From positions 1 to 51,439 of the forward strand of contig JAKALU010000007.1 in the NCBI GenBank assembly GCA_021824065.1: 51,439 nt of DNA, read 5' to 3'. Below the pieces are notes generated by a model, which worked only from the letters and a program-made list of their open reading frames with translations, was not told where the DNA came from and did not search any database. Positions 8,651-18,600 of the stretch are shown piece after piece; the first letter of the stretch is position 1, and each line of letters opens with the position of its first letter. Made by a program: the position numbers and the translations under genes. This DNA comes from Nitrospirota bacterium. GTDB taxonomy: Bacteria > Nitrospirota > Thermodesulfovibrionia > Thermodesulfovibrionales > UBA1546.

Positions 8651-9274
8651 ATGAAAAGGATTTGTCTTATCAGAGACAGAAGGCCGTTTTGGGAGATAAT
8701 AGCGGCGTATCTAAAGACTGTGAATGCACATCTTTCTCTCATTGATAAACCTGTGTTACAGATCGTATCAGAGAAAAATCCAGACATTGTAATAACTGGT
8801 GGAAGTGCGTATAAAGAGATATCAGCCCTTTCTCAAAACATACCAAAATTGGTTATCACAGAGGGGGACATTGCTGAAACCAGATCCAGGGATGTTTATT
8901 TTTTAAGCTGGCCTGTAGGTAAGGAGGCATTTCTTGAGATGACCTCAAGGCTTCTTTATATCTCTGAGAGGAGGCTTTTTAAGGCCGTAATAAGCATTGC
9001 TCCAAAAGGCAGGGATGAGACCTATCTGGGGAAGTCTTTGAATTTCAGCATGAGCGGCATGGCCTTTAAGGTTGAAAAACCTTTGAATGTGGGTGATATC
9101 CTGACCATAAGCTTCTTCATTCCAAACTCTGATGAGCGACTGAGTATTGATGCAGAGGTAATGAGAAATTCTATCGACCCTGATGACGGCTCTGTCTATT
9201 ATGGAGCCAGATTCCTCAGCATCGAAAAAGGCGTAAGGGATGTTCTCGATGGCTTCGTAAAGAAGATTAAATGA
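8651..9274 (+). CDS. PilZ-domain protein with receiver-like N-terminus
   Basis: 207 residues. The first 100 residues look like a degenerate response-regulator fold (MKRICLIRDRRPFWEIIAAY, later PDIVITGG), without a recognisable phospho-acceptor aspartate. The second half is PilZ-like: NFSMSGMAF at about 131 matches the (D/N)xSxxG motif, followed by a beta-barrel pattern. The upstream RxxxR half of the c-di-GMP site is degenerate (RRLFK), so nucleotide binding is uncertain. An HD-GYP response regulator at 39.1 kb would act on c-di-GMP in the same cell. Start ATG 8651 has only a distant GAGGTG upstream. Confidence 0.72.
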   Translation: MKRICLIRDRRPFWEIIAAYLKTVNAHLSLIDKPVLQIVSEKNPDIVITGGSAYKEISALSQNIPKLVITEGDIAETRSRDVYFLSWPVGKEAFLEMTSRLLYISERRLFKAVISIAPKGRDETYLGKSLNFSMSGMAFKVEKPLNVGDILTISFFIPNSDERLSIDAEVMRNSIDPDDGSVYYGARFLSIEKGVRDVLDGFVKKIK

Positions 9275-9463
9275 CAATTTCATAGCTCTAAATTATGAAA
9301 TAAAACCGTTTCAAATTCAATTCACAAAAAAAGCAATCTTTGTGAAGAAGATTCCCCTTGTCTTTTTCATTTTATCCCCATATACTTGAAAAGCTTTTGC
9401 TGTTTGGAAGAAAGAGTCTTTTTGGTGCTGTGTTTTAAACAGCATTTATAACTGGAGGGGAAG

Positions 9464-10696
9464 ATGAAGAAGATAACGATTATTTTAACGGCGTTGTTAT
9501 TTGTAGTTCTTTTAATTATATCCTGCCGGAAGGCAAAAGAACCTGAAAGCAAGAAAGAGATTCAGGTTCAACAGGCACATGAGGAAGTCAAGCAGGCTTC
9601 TGAACAGCAGCCTACTGAAGTGAAACCTTCGGAGACGAAACCGGAAGCTCAGCCAAGACAGGAACAACCACTTGCTGAAATCAAATCAAGCCCGGTAACA
9701 GAGGCAGAGCGAAAAAAGGTTGAGGCAAAGTTTCATGGCGAAATACTTCGGGAAGCTTTCAAAACCGATAAAGAGGTCATTGAATATTTAACAATTCTTT
9801 TAAAAGGCAATCATAAGACATTTCATTTGAAAACACCCGATAAACCTGGCGCCACTGAAGGTGAGCCTCTCCGCCGATTTCAATATGGAGACGTGATCAG
9901 AATATTGTTGTCTTATCTCAAGATAAAAGACTCCTTCCCTTTTGCCATAGAGATTCTAAAGACCAAAAAAGATTATCCTGAAGCAATGTCAACCGCTGCG
10001 AAGATATTAAAATTTGCTCAGGATAAAAGTGTTATACCGCTTTTAAGAGAAGTTGCAAAACATCCAGACCCCACAGTCAGGTTTGAGGCAGCAGGCTCTT
10101 TATTATCGCTTGGAGATGCAGATACGGCTTTGCCGATACTTGATGAACTGACTGAAAAGGAAGGGTATTCAAGTACGCTATATTATCTATTCAGTAAGCT
10201 TGGAAAGATAATTGACGAGCGGGGATATGCAATAGTCGAAAAGGCATTAAAACACCCAAAGGCAGAGGTAAGAATACATGCTGTAAAGCTCCTGCTGGAT
10301 TCAAAAAAGATAACGAGGGATAAGGCAGAGGAGATGGCGATTAGGATACTTGAAGAATTAAAAGATAGAAGAAGAAGTTCTTATGGTATAGGAGGCCGGA
10401 AACCTCAAAAACAAAGTTATCCTGCAGAAACAGAATGGTTTGCATTACCTGGATATGAGGGAAAAACTATAGAAGAATTAGAAAAACCATACCATAGTGA
10501 CAGCAGAGCCTGTGAGTATACAGTATCTATTTTAAGTGAACTAAAAAGTAAAAAAGCTATTCCAGCATTGAAATATATAAAGAAAAATAATATAGAAAAA
10601 ACAGAATATGGGGCATTGTATATAGGATATGTTTGTTCAGAAGACGAAGTAACGACGGCATTGGAAAATATCCTTGAAGGTTGGAGAGATAAATGA
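9464..10696 (+). CDS. HEAT-repeat lipoprotein
   Basis: 410 residues with GGAGGGG before ATG 9464. The N-terminus is a lipoprotein signal: KK charge, hydrophobic core and lipobox IISC with Cys21. Residues 22-85 form a Glu/Gln/Pro/Lys-rich disordered linker. From about residue 130 onwards there are paired helices with HEAT/PBS-lyase-like spacing (AKHPDPTVRFEAAGSLLSLGD; ALKHPKAEVRIHAVKLLLDS), suggesting a membrane-anchored protein scaffold. Its TGA overlaps the ATG of the next gene by 4 bp, indicating translational coupling with the large secreted protein. Specific function unknown. Confidence 0.8.
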   Translation: MKKITIILTALLFVVLLIISCRKAKEPESKKEIQVQQAHEEVKQASEQQPTEVKPSETKPEAQPRQEQPLAEIKSSPVTEAERKKVEAKFHGEILREAFKTDKEVIEYLTILLKGNHKTFHLKTPDKPGATEGEPLRRFQYGDVIRILLSYLKIKDSFPFAIEILKTKKDYPEAMSTAAKILKFAQDKSVIPLLREVAKHPDPTVRFEAAGSLLSLGDADTALPILDELTEKEGYSSTLYYLFSKLGKIIDERGYAIVEKALKHPKAEVRIHAVKLLLDSKKITRDKAEEMAIRILEELKDRRRSSYGIGGRKPQKQSYPAETEWFALPGYEGKTIEELEKPYHSDSRACEYTVSILSELKSKKAIPALKYIKKNNIEKTEYGALYIGYVCSEDEVTTALENILEGWRDK

Positions 10697-12450
10697 AAAA
10701 TAGTATGAACTTATCCATTTCTATTTTGATAAGCACTCTTCTTCTTTTTATCGCCACAACAAATGCGGGAGAGATAAACTATAACCGTACCGGAGCAAGA
10801 GATTATGCCGCCAAACACTGCGGTGCTGAAGGCTCTGGAACAACATATAATTTCACTCAATACAAATGCTATAACGGAGATTTGTCGGAATGTGAGAATT
10901 ATGGCCAGGACAACGATGGAGACGGGGAGGTCGATCACGTCGATTGCGCCAATTTCGCTTCGCAGTCAATGATTGCCGGAGGGTTAAGCTTTGGATGTGT
11001 GGGTAGTGCCGACATCGTCGGTAAAGATGACTCCACCAAAGGAGAAACATCTGTATCTCAGTTGAAGTCTGCTCTAACAAAAAGCTTTTGCTTTGAGGTA
11101 ATAACGGACACTTCGAAGGCTAAAGAAGGAGATATTCTCTCGGCTAATTCGTATAGTCATGTAATGATATACTCAGGAGAGGAAAGAAACGGCAAGGCCG
11201 TTTTTTATGCACATACAAACGACAGGTGTGGATCATCTATCTCATGGTCTGACGTAACTATTTACCACTTCAAAGATGATGAAAAATGTAAGAAATGTGA
11301 GAGGGATGAATCTACCTGCGAAGCTGAGATGAAGGATAAGTGCAGTAAGTGTTATATCTGCAATTCTGATACGGGCACTTGCGATCCGAAATGTCCAAAT
11401 TCTGGCGGTGGAAGATGCGAACCAAAAGAGGATTGCGACTCTGAAACAGGAAGTTGTATCACCAGTCAAGGTGGTGATTGTCCGGATGATACTTTGACAG
11501 TAGGAACTGGTGTGATCTCTCAATCCACCCCTTTAACAAGTTCTTCTGCTTCTGTTGGCGTATTAGAAGCAGGCTTTACTTATGATATGGTCGGACTTTT
11601 AGAGTCTTTCAAAGAATCTGCAAGAATTATTAAACGTGGTGATATTTCACCTGAATTAGTAAAAGATGTGCCTTTACTAATAATCCCAAGTGCTGGTCTA
11701 TATGGAATGGAGAATTCCGAATTCTTTAAAAATGCATTGAACGAATATGTGAATCAAGGCGGTACGATTTTGGTTCTTTCTCAACAACACGGATATGAGT
11801 ATTTTGTTCTTCCGGGAGGGCTTAGTGGTTACGGCTGGTTAGAAGACCAATCATGCCAATCCAATTCCTCATACATTGATACATGGCACAATGTTCTCGC
11901 AGGACAAACTAAATCTACGCCGAGCCTTAATGTGGACGGATACTTTACCAAATACCCAGAAAATACCACTGTTCTTTTAAGAAGAACTGCTAATGGTCAA
12001 CCTGCTGTGCTTATGTATCAATATGGTTCAGGTTATGTGATTGCTTCTACAGTTTACACAGATACAGCCTATACAAGAGGAGAGTCATCTGAAGATGAGA
12101 GAAAATTAATAAGAGATATTATCACGTGGGCAAAGTCACCGGCAACGTTAACTGAAATTAAACCAGGTGAAACCATTACAGCAAATCTTACTATTGCAAA
12201 TAATGATACTTCTAAGACAGCCACTGCTGCTGAGATTGAGCTATATGACCCCGATAGGAAAGAAGTAAAACTCAGAACAAAAGCTTTGGTAAACCTTGCG
12301 CCCGGGCAAAGCACACAAATTCCAATAACCTATACAACAGCGTCAACCGACCCAACAGGGGTCTATCATATAAAATATGACCTCCTTACAGAAGGGTACG
12401 AGCTTTTGACAAGCGAAATGGAACCGGAAGGAGTTAATATAAGGAGTTAA
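10693..12450 (+). CDS. Secreted amidase-domain protein, N-terminal part of a frameshifted giant gene
   Basis: 585 residues. A signal peptide (about 1-26, ending NAGE) is followed by an amidase-like domain (PF12671-like): YNRTGARDYAAKHCG, DCANFASQSMIAGG with candidate Cys85, SHVMIYSG with His156, and HTNDR with Asn176, a plausible Cys-His-Asn triad. Residues about 198-260 form a Cys-rich module. Residues about 285-490 resemble a class I glutamine-amidotransferase or ThuA-like fold (LLIIPSAGLYG, YVNQGGTILVLS). An Ig-like segment begins near 490 and is cut off at EGVNIRS. The stop is created by an exact 13-bp tandem duplication at 12428-12453; deleting one copy joins this frame to the next gene to give about 3129 residues. 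Confidence 0.85.
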   Translation: MKNSMNLSISILISTLLLFIATTNAGEINYNRTGARDYAAKHCGAEGSGTTYNFTQYKCYNGDLSECENYGQDNDGDGEVDHVDCANFASQSMIAGGLSFGCVGSADIVGKDDSTKGETSVSQLKSALTKSFCFEVITDTSKAKEGDILSANSYSHVMIYSGEERNGKAVFYAHTNDRCGSSISWSDVTIYHFKDDEKCKKCERDESTCEAEMKDKCSKCYICNSDTGTCDPKCPNSGGGRCEPKEDCDSETGSCITSQGGDCPDDTLTVGTGVISQSTPLTSSSASVGVLEAGFTYDMVGLLESFKESARIIKRGDISPELVKDVPLLIIPSAGLYGMENSEFFKNALNEYVNQGGTILVLSQQHGYEYFVLPGGLSGYGWLEDQSCQSNSSYIDTWHNVLAGQTKSTPSLNVDGYFTKYPENTTVLLRRTANGQPAVLMYQYGSGYVIASTVYTDTAYTRGESSEDERKLIRDIITWAKSPATLTEIKPGETITANLTIANNDTSKTATAAEIELYDPDRKEVKLRTKALVNLAPGQSTQIPITYTTASTDPTGVYHIKYDLLTEGYELLTSEMEPEGVNIRS

Positions 12451-12453
12451 TAT
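12428..12453 (+). repeat. Exact 13-bp tandem duplication that breaks the giant gene
   Basis: AAGGAGTTAATAT occurs twice in immediate succession. Thirteen is not a multiple of three, so the second copy shifts the frame and yields TAA at 12448-12450. With one copy removed, the reading goes EGVNIWSEYLLQPP and stays open to 20095. The repeat could change length by replication slippage. The duplicated AAGGAG also resembles a ribosome-binding site, but no ATG, GTG or TTG lies in the new frame before 12611. Confidence 0.9.
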
Positions 12454-12610
12454 CTGGAGCGAATACTTATTACAACCTCCAACCGAATCCTCCTCCGGCC
12501 GTTTTGTCGTCAGCAATCCGCCGAGCAGTACACATAAGAGTTCTGATTTCAATTTCTCTATTAACTCTGATAGCGAATACTACGCCTACGGTTCAACAGC
12601 AACATTTACA

Positions 12611-15600
12611 GTGACTGCATGGAATAACACAGATAATGATGCAACGATAACTTTCAAATACATCCTTGCTCATCTCGGACCTGGCGGCTCTTGGAGTTAT
12701 GGGACTCAGGACATCAATGTACCTGCTAAATCATCAACATCCTTCAATATTATTATTCCAGAAGTAGCATGGCAGGGATGGTTACAGGGGACATTTCATG
12801 CTGAGACAGGCAAACAGATAGGATTTGCTTCAAAGGGCATTTGGATGTTTTATCCCGCTGTCAATGTTACTGCACAGACAGACAAAACTCTATATGCCGA
12901 GGGCGAAACTGTTAATCTAACTCTAACTCTCCAGAATAAACAGAATGCGGGTTACACAACTACATTAAAAGTAAGAGTATCGGATCCTTCCAATACGAGC
13001 ATCTATAATACAACAATAGATGTAAGCATGGGTGTTAATGCAACCTCAACACAAAATTTAAGTTTTGCTCTACCGTCTACTGCTCAAGGTGGGTATTATA
13101 TTGTTTCGGCTGAAGCGTATGATGCAACAAACAAAAAGATAGGAGGAGATTCTGCAAGTTTTGAATTACCCTTGAGCCAGATTTCAGTTACGCCCAACCT
13201 GCCATCCGGCATCATTGCAGGGGACAACACTTTCTCTTTTACATTAGATAACAAAGGAAAGACAGGTGTATCATCCGGTACTCTCGATATTTCTTTGAAA
13301 GACCCCGATGGTACCGTTATTTATTCCGGCACTCAGCCTTTTGCAATTGGAGTTGGGCAGAACATAACATTAAATTTTCCTATCTCCATTCCCTCTCTTA
13401 AATTCGGCAATTACACATTAACATATACTCAGTCTGATGAGACAAGGACAGGGAAACCTTCTACTATTAGTATCCCCGATACTACTACTGTTGTTCTTTC
13501 CTTTGACAAAGATTCTTATAGGATAAGAGAGACTACAAATCTGATTGTGAGTTTGACGAATACAGGGAAGTTTAATCTTGACCCTTCGACAGGCTCAGGA
13601 GTGTCAGTTACAGTGTCAGTGCCAGATGTTGGATTTACGAATACTCAGGCAATATCACTGTTCACAGCTTACGGTTCACAGTTCACTTACCCTATTCCAA
13701 TCCCTGAAACCACCGTAGCAGGACAGCATGATGTGAATGTAACATTGGCATTACCTTCAGGGAGTTCGATAGCTCAAAGTTCTAAATTCACAATCCCTGA
13801 GTCATCATTAACCATTGATTATTCAGGCTCAACTGCACCCACAGCAGGTGAAACGATAAGTTTGGCAGTAGAAAATATTGGAGGAGTTGATACAAGTTAT
13901 ACAACAGAAAAACTTTCTATTACAGATGGCAGAGGTGTAGTAATTTATCAGGGAAGTGTTACAGGGTCAATCTTAGCTGGGGAGAAGAAGACCCTTGCAG
14001 ATATTCAGATTCCATCGCAAACTGTTAATGGGCCTGTCTTTTTAGATATCCAGATTAGAGATACTAAAACCTCGAAGCCATCCTATCTTTACAAAACTTT
14101 TGAAATTACTGGTCTGACAGCAACTTTACAAACAATGACAAATAAAGAAGCATACTTAAAGACAGAAGCGATAACAGGTCTGGCGAGCATTGCCAATGGG
14201 GCATTTGGAATTGAAGGCGGTAGCCTGAAACTTACTGTAAATAAAATAAAAACATCTGGTACGGGTCAATTTACTTATTTCTTCGGGGGTTTTGGAAGTG
14301 GGGATGGGCAGTTTTCTCATCCATACGGTATAGCTGTAGCTTTTGATGGCTCTGTATACGTGACGGATTGCTACAATTATCGAATTCAAAAGTTTGACAA
14401 CAAGGGGAACTTTATTACCAAATGGGGAAACTACGGTAGTGGGGACGGACAGTTTAAATGGCCATTTGGAATAGCTGTTAACCAAGGTGGTTTCGTGTAT
14501 GTTGTAGATCACGAAAACCACCGCATCCAGAAATTTGATAGTAATGGAAATTTTATAAACAAATGGGGAAGCTACGGTAGTGGGGACGGACAGTTTAAGC
14601 GGCCAACTGCAATAGCAGCAAGTTTGGATGGTTTTATATATGTGACAGATATAGATAACCACCGAATTCAAAAGTTTGATAGCAACGGGAACTTTATTAC
14701 CAAATGGGGAAGCTATGGTGTAGGGAATGGGCAGTTTAAATGGCCTCTTGGAATAGATGTAGCATCTGATGGTTCAGTATATGTAGCTGACACATGGAAC
14801 TATCGCATTCAGAAGTTTGATAATAATGGAAACTTTATTACTAAATGGGGTGTTCAAGGTGTTTATTATGACGCTCGCATTTTCGGAATAGCAGTTGGTC
14901 TTGATGGCTCAATATATGTAGCTGATACAGATAATTATAGCGTTCAAAAGTATGACAGTATCGGAAACTTTATTACTAAATGGAGTGAAGGGCAGTTTTA
15001 TAGCCCAATAGACATAGCAATTGATCCTGATGGCACTGTATATGTAGTGGAAGCAGGTAATCACCGCGTCCAGAAAATGACACCAGTTGGAGGTGGCACT
15101 GAAAAACTCTTTGAGACCACCATCCCCATCAACCAATCCGCCAACACAACACAGGAATACACAACCAACATCGGCACGTTGAACATAACAGGCAAGCTTT
15201 ATCTCAATGCAGAACTAAAAAATAGTCTCGGCCAAATAATTGCAACTTCAGAGTATCCATTCTATGTAATTGGTGGGAATACCCTGCTTTTATTCTCGAC
15301 AGATAAGAAATATTACAGACCGAATGAGACTGTAACAATCACAGGTGAGGTAAGGAATCTGGCAGAAATAACTGCATCAGCACTCAGCCTTCAGCTATCA
15401 GCTAATAGCCAGAATATTTATACTGCCACTTTTGATGTGCCTGCAAATGGGGGTTATCCATTCATAGTAACAACAACCGCATCTACAGAAGGGACATATA
15501 CATTAACAGGCAAAGTCACCCAGAACAATTCAACACTCGTTGAAATCGCAGACCAGTATGAAGTGGCACAACCAAAAGTGTCAGTGTCTGTGTCAATGTC

Positions 15601-18600
15601 AGAAGTCGTAGGTAACGAGCCATTTGATATTACTGTCGAAATGAAGAATGAGAGCAAAGTTGAGGCAGCTTTGCAGTTCGGAGTTCAGAGTTCGGAGTTC
15701 GGAGACTCACAGACAATAACAATACCTGCAGGGGAGACGAAACTTCTGCAATACCGCCAGCAGATAACAGGCGATACAACCTATACATTCACATTCACAG
15801 GTGATCTGGAGCAGACAATAACAAAGACGGTCTCTTACGGATTAAGTGTCAGTGTCAATGCCAGTGTCAGTGCAGTCTATCCTGAGGGAAAGATTGCAAT
15901 ACCTGTGACGATTACGAATACAGGACAATTGGATGAGACATTGACTGTAGCCTTCGGCCTTCAGCCATCAGCTATCAGCCAGAATAAATCTTACTACATT
16001 CCGAAAGGCGGAAGCACGACGGATACATTATATTATGATTTAACAGAGGGGAGTTATCAGCTTTCAGCTATCAGCACTCAGCCATCAGCAAGTGTAACAG
16101 CAAATTTCTCAGTAAGAAAAGAGAACAAGGTAGGAATGACTGTGGCTGTTGGTTCACAGACCAATGGGCTCATTCCAGTGACAGTTAACCTTACGAATCT
16201 TGGATACAATGAAATCAGTGGCAGTGTAAGTGTAAGTGTCAGTGGACAGAACGCAGTTGTTTGGAGTAGTTCTCAGGGTGGAATTCAACTTACGCCTAAC
16301 GCCTCACGCTCTATGATCTTTAACATCAATCCATCAGCAATTGAGCCGGGAATTTATACTTTAAAGGCAGAACTCCTCAATAATGGTGGTCAGCAATTGG
16401 CTGTTTACAGTTCACTGCTCACTGTTCACGGTGCAACATTCCAGATTACTCAACTGCCTGAGTATCAGACATTTACAGTAGGACAGGAAGCAACATTCAC
16501 CTTTAAAGTCAAAAATACAGGCAATCAGGAAGGCGGAGTTGATCTTAATTTCAAGGCATACGACCTGATTGATTCAACGCAGACTGAATGGCTCAAGCCC
16601 GGCGAAGAAAAAGAAATAAGCTTCAGCTTTATGCTTCCAGAGGATTTAGAGGAGAAGGATTACTTTGCAGACTATGAACTGAAAGTAACCAGTAGCCAGC
16701 AGTCAGTAGCCAAAGGGCAAGTAAAATACCACCTTGCAGGGATAAATCTCAATGTAAGTGCAATGCTTGATAAACAATATTACAGTGAGGGAGAAACTGC
16801 ACATCTGACAATCACTGTTTCAACTCTTAACTCACAACTCTCAGCTCTTAACTTATTCGCAAGGGTGAATTACAATGGATATGAAAACCAGCAATCATTC
16901 ACTTTGAATGGAAGCCGGACCCTAACTTTTGACATCTCTCTGACACAAATCACAGGTGAGAAACTCTTCTATGGAATCTACTCTGAATCAGGAAGATCGA
17001 TACATCTCAATTCCATTTATATATATAAAGCAGGAGATGTAATCACAATAACAACGGACAAACAGGTTTATAATCCTGGGGAGACCGTGACAGCATCTGT
17101 GACAGGTAATACCAGTGGAACAATGACATTAATAGGACCTGGTAACTACACCGAAACATTTGAATTTGCAGGCACTGTAACAAAGTCATTTCCCCTTCCC
17201 TCAACAATGTCTGCAGGCACATACTACATTAGTGGCCAGTTGTCAGTGGCCAGCGGCCAGGTATACACAGAAAAGCATGCAATAGACGTAGACGGGATAC
17301 AGGTTAAAGTTCTTGAATGTAAAAACGACAAAGGCAAATATGCATCCTCGGACTCAATAACAACAAACTTTACAATATCGAGCAACACAACAATGTCTGC
17401 AACTTTAAAGGCATGGATAGCCAATCCTGAAGGAAAATACACAAGTGCTGGAGAAAGTAGTATTAGTCTTTCGTCTTCAGAGAATTTACTATCTACTAAC
17501 AACTATTCACTATCCACTGCCGTTAGCGGGATTCACCGTCTTGTCTATGGAATCTATACAGGTGGTTTGTTGTTAGCATCAGGTTCAGAGGCATTCGATG
17601 TTGGAGATGCTGTAATACTCGGACTCTCAACAGACAAAACAGATTACCCTACAAATACAAAAACAGTCAATGCAACAGTGAGTTTGTATGGGGCAGTTGA
17701 TGCAAGCCTTGAACTTCAACTTGATGGGACAACCGTAAAGAGCGAATCAGTTTCTCTGAACGGTTTCTCAACTTTAAATATCGAACTTGGGACTGTAAAA
17801 CCAGGAAATCATACATTGAAAGGTATTCTAACAGCAGGGGGTCTCACAAGTACAAAAGAGGCAAGCTTTGTTTATGGAAGTGATCTGCCAGATTTAGTAG
17901 TCAGCAGTCAGCAGTTAACGGCCAGCGTAGAAAAAGACAACACAGTAAAACTTACATTCACAGTCACGAATCGGGGCAAGACCACTTCAGATGCGACAAC
18001 AATAGCATTATACGATGGAAATAGCTTAATTGAAACAAAGGCGATAAATGCATTGAATTCTGCAGAATCACAGGAAATAACGTTCATCTGGAATATACTC
18101 GGAAAGGCAGGGGAACATACTATAAAAGCAGAGGTTGATCCGGATAATACAGTCATAGAATTCAACGAAGAAAACAACACTGCTCAGATGACTGTAACCA
18201 TACCTGAAATAACACTCATAACAGAGACAGACAAAGATACCTATAAGATAAGGCATAAGGTGAATATCAACACAACAATAACAAATCTCACATCCACAAA
18301 GGCCTATCAGAACCTTACATTAGTTACATCAGCAAAAGACCCTTCAGGCAATGAAGTATACCAGAGTAGCACACTTATCAGTACCATTGAACCTTTAAAC
18401 ACTATAACGCATACAGAGACATGGAACACATCAGGATTACAGACTGAAGGGGCATATACAATCACACAGACAGTAACTTCTAATTCCCAACTCTTAACTC
18501 AAAATTCCAAACTCATAACTCTTCAAAAAGCACCTGACTTCACAATGAGGACTGATATTGATTATCAGAAGATAAAACAGGGTGAAAGGGCAATGTATAC

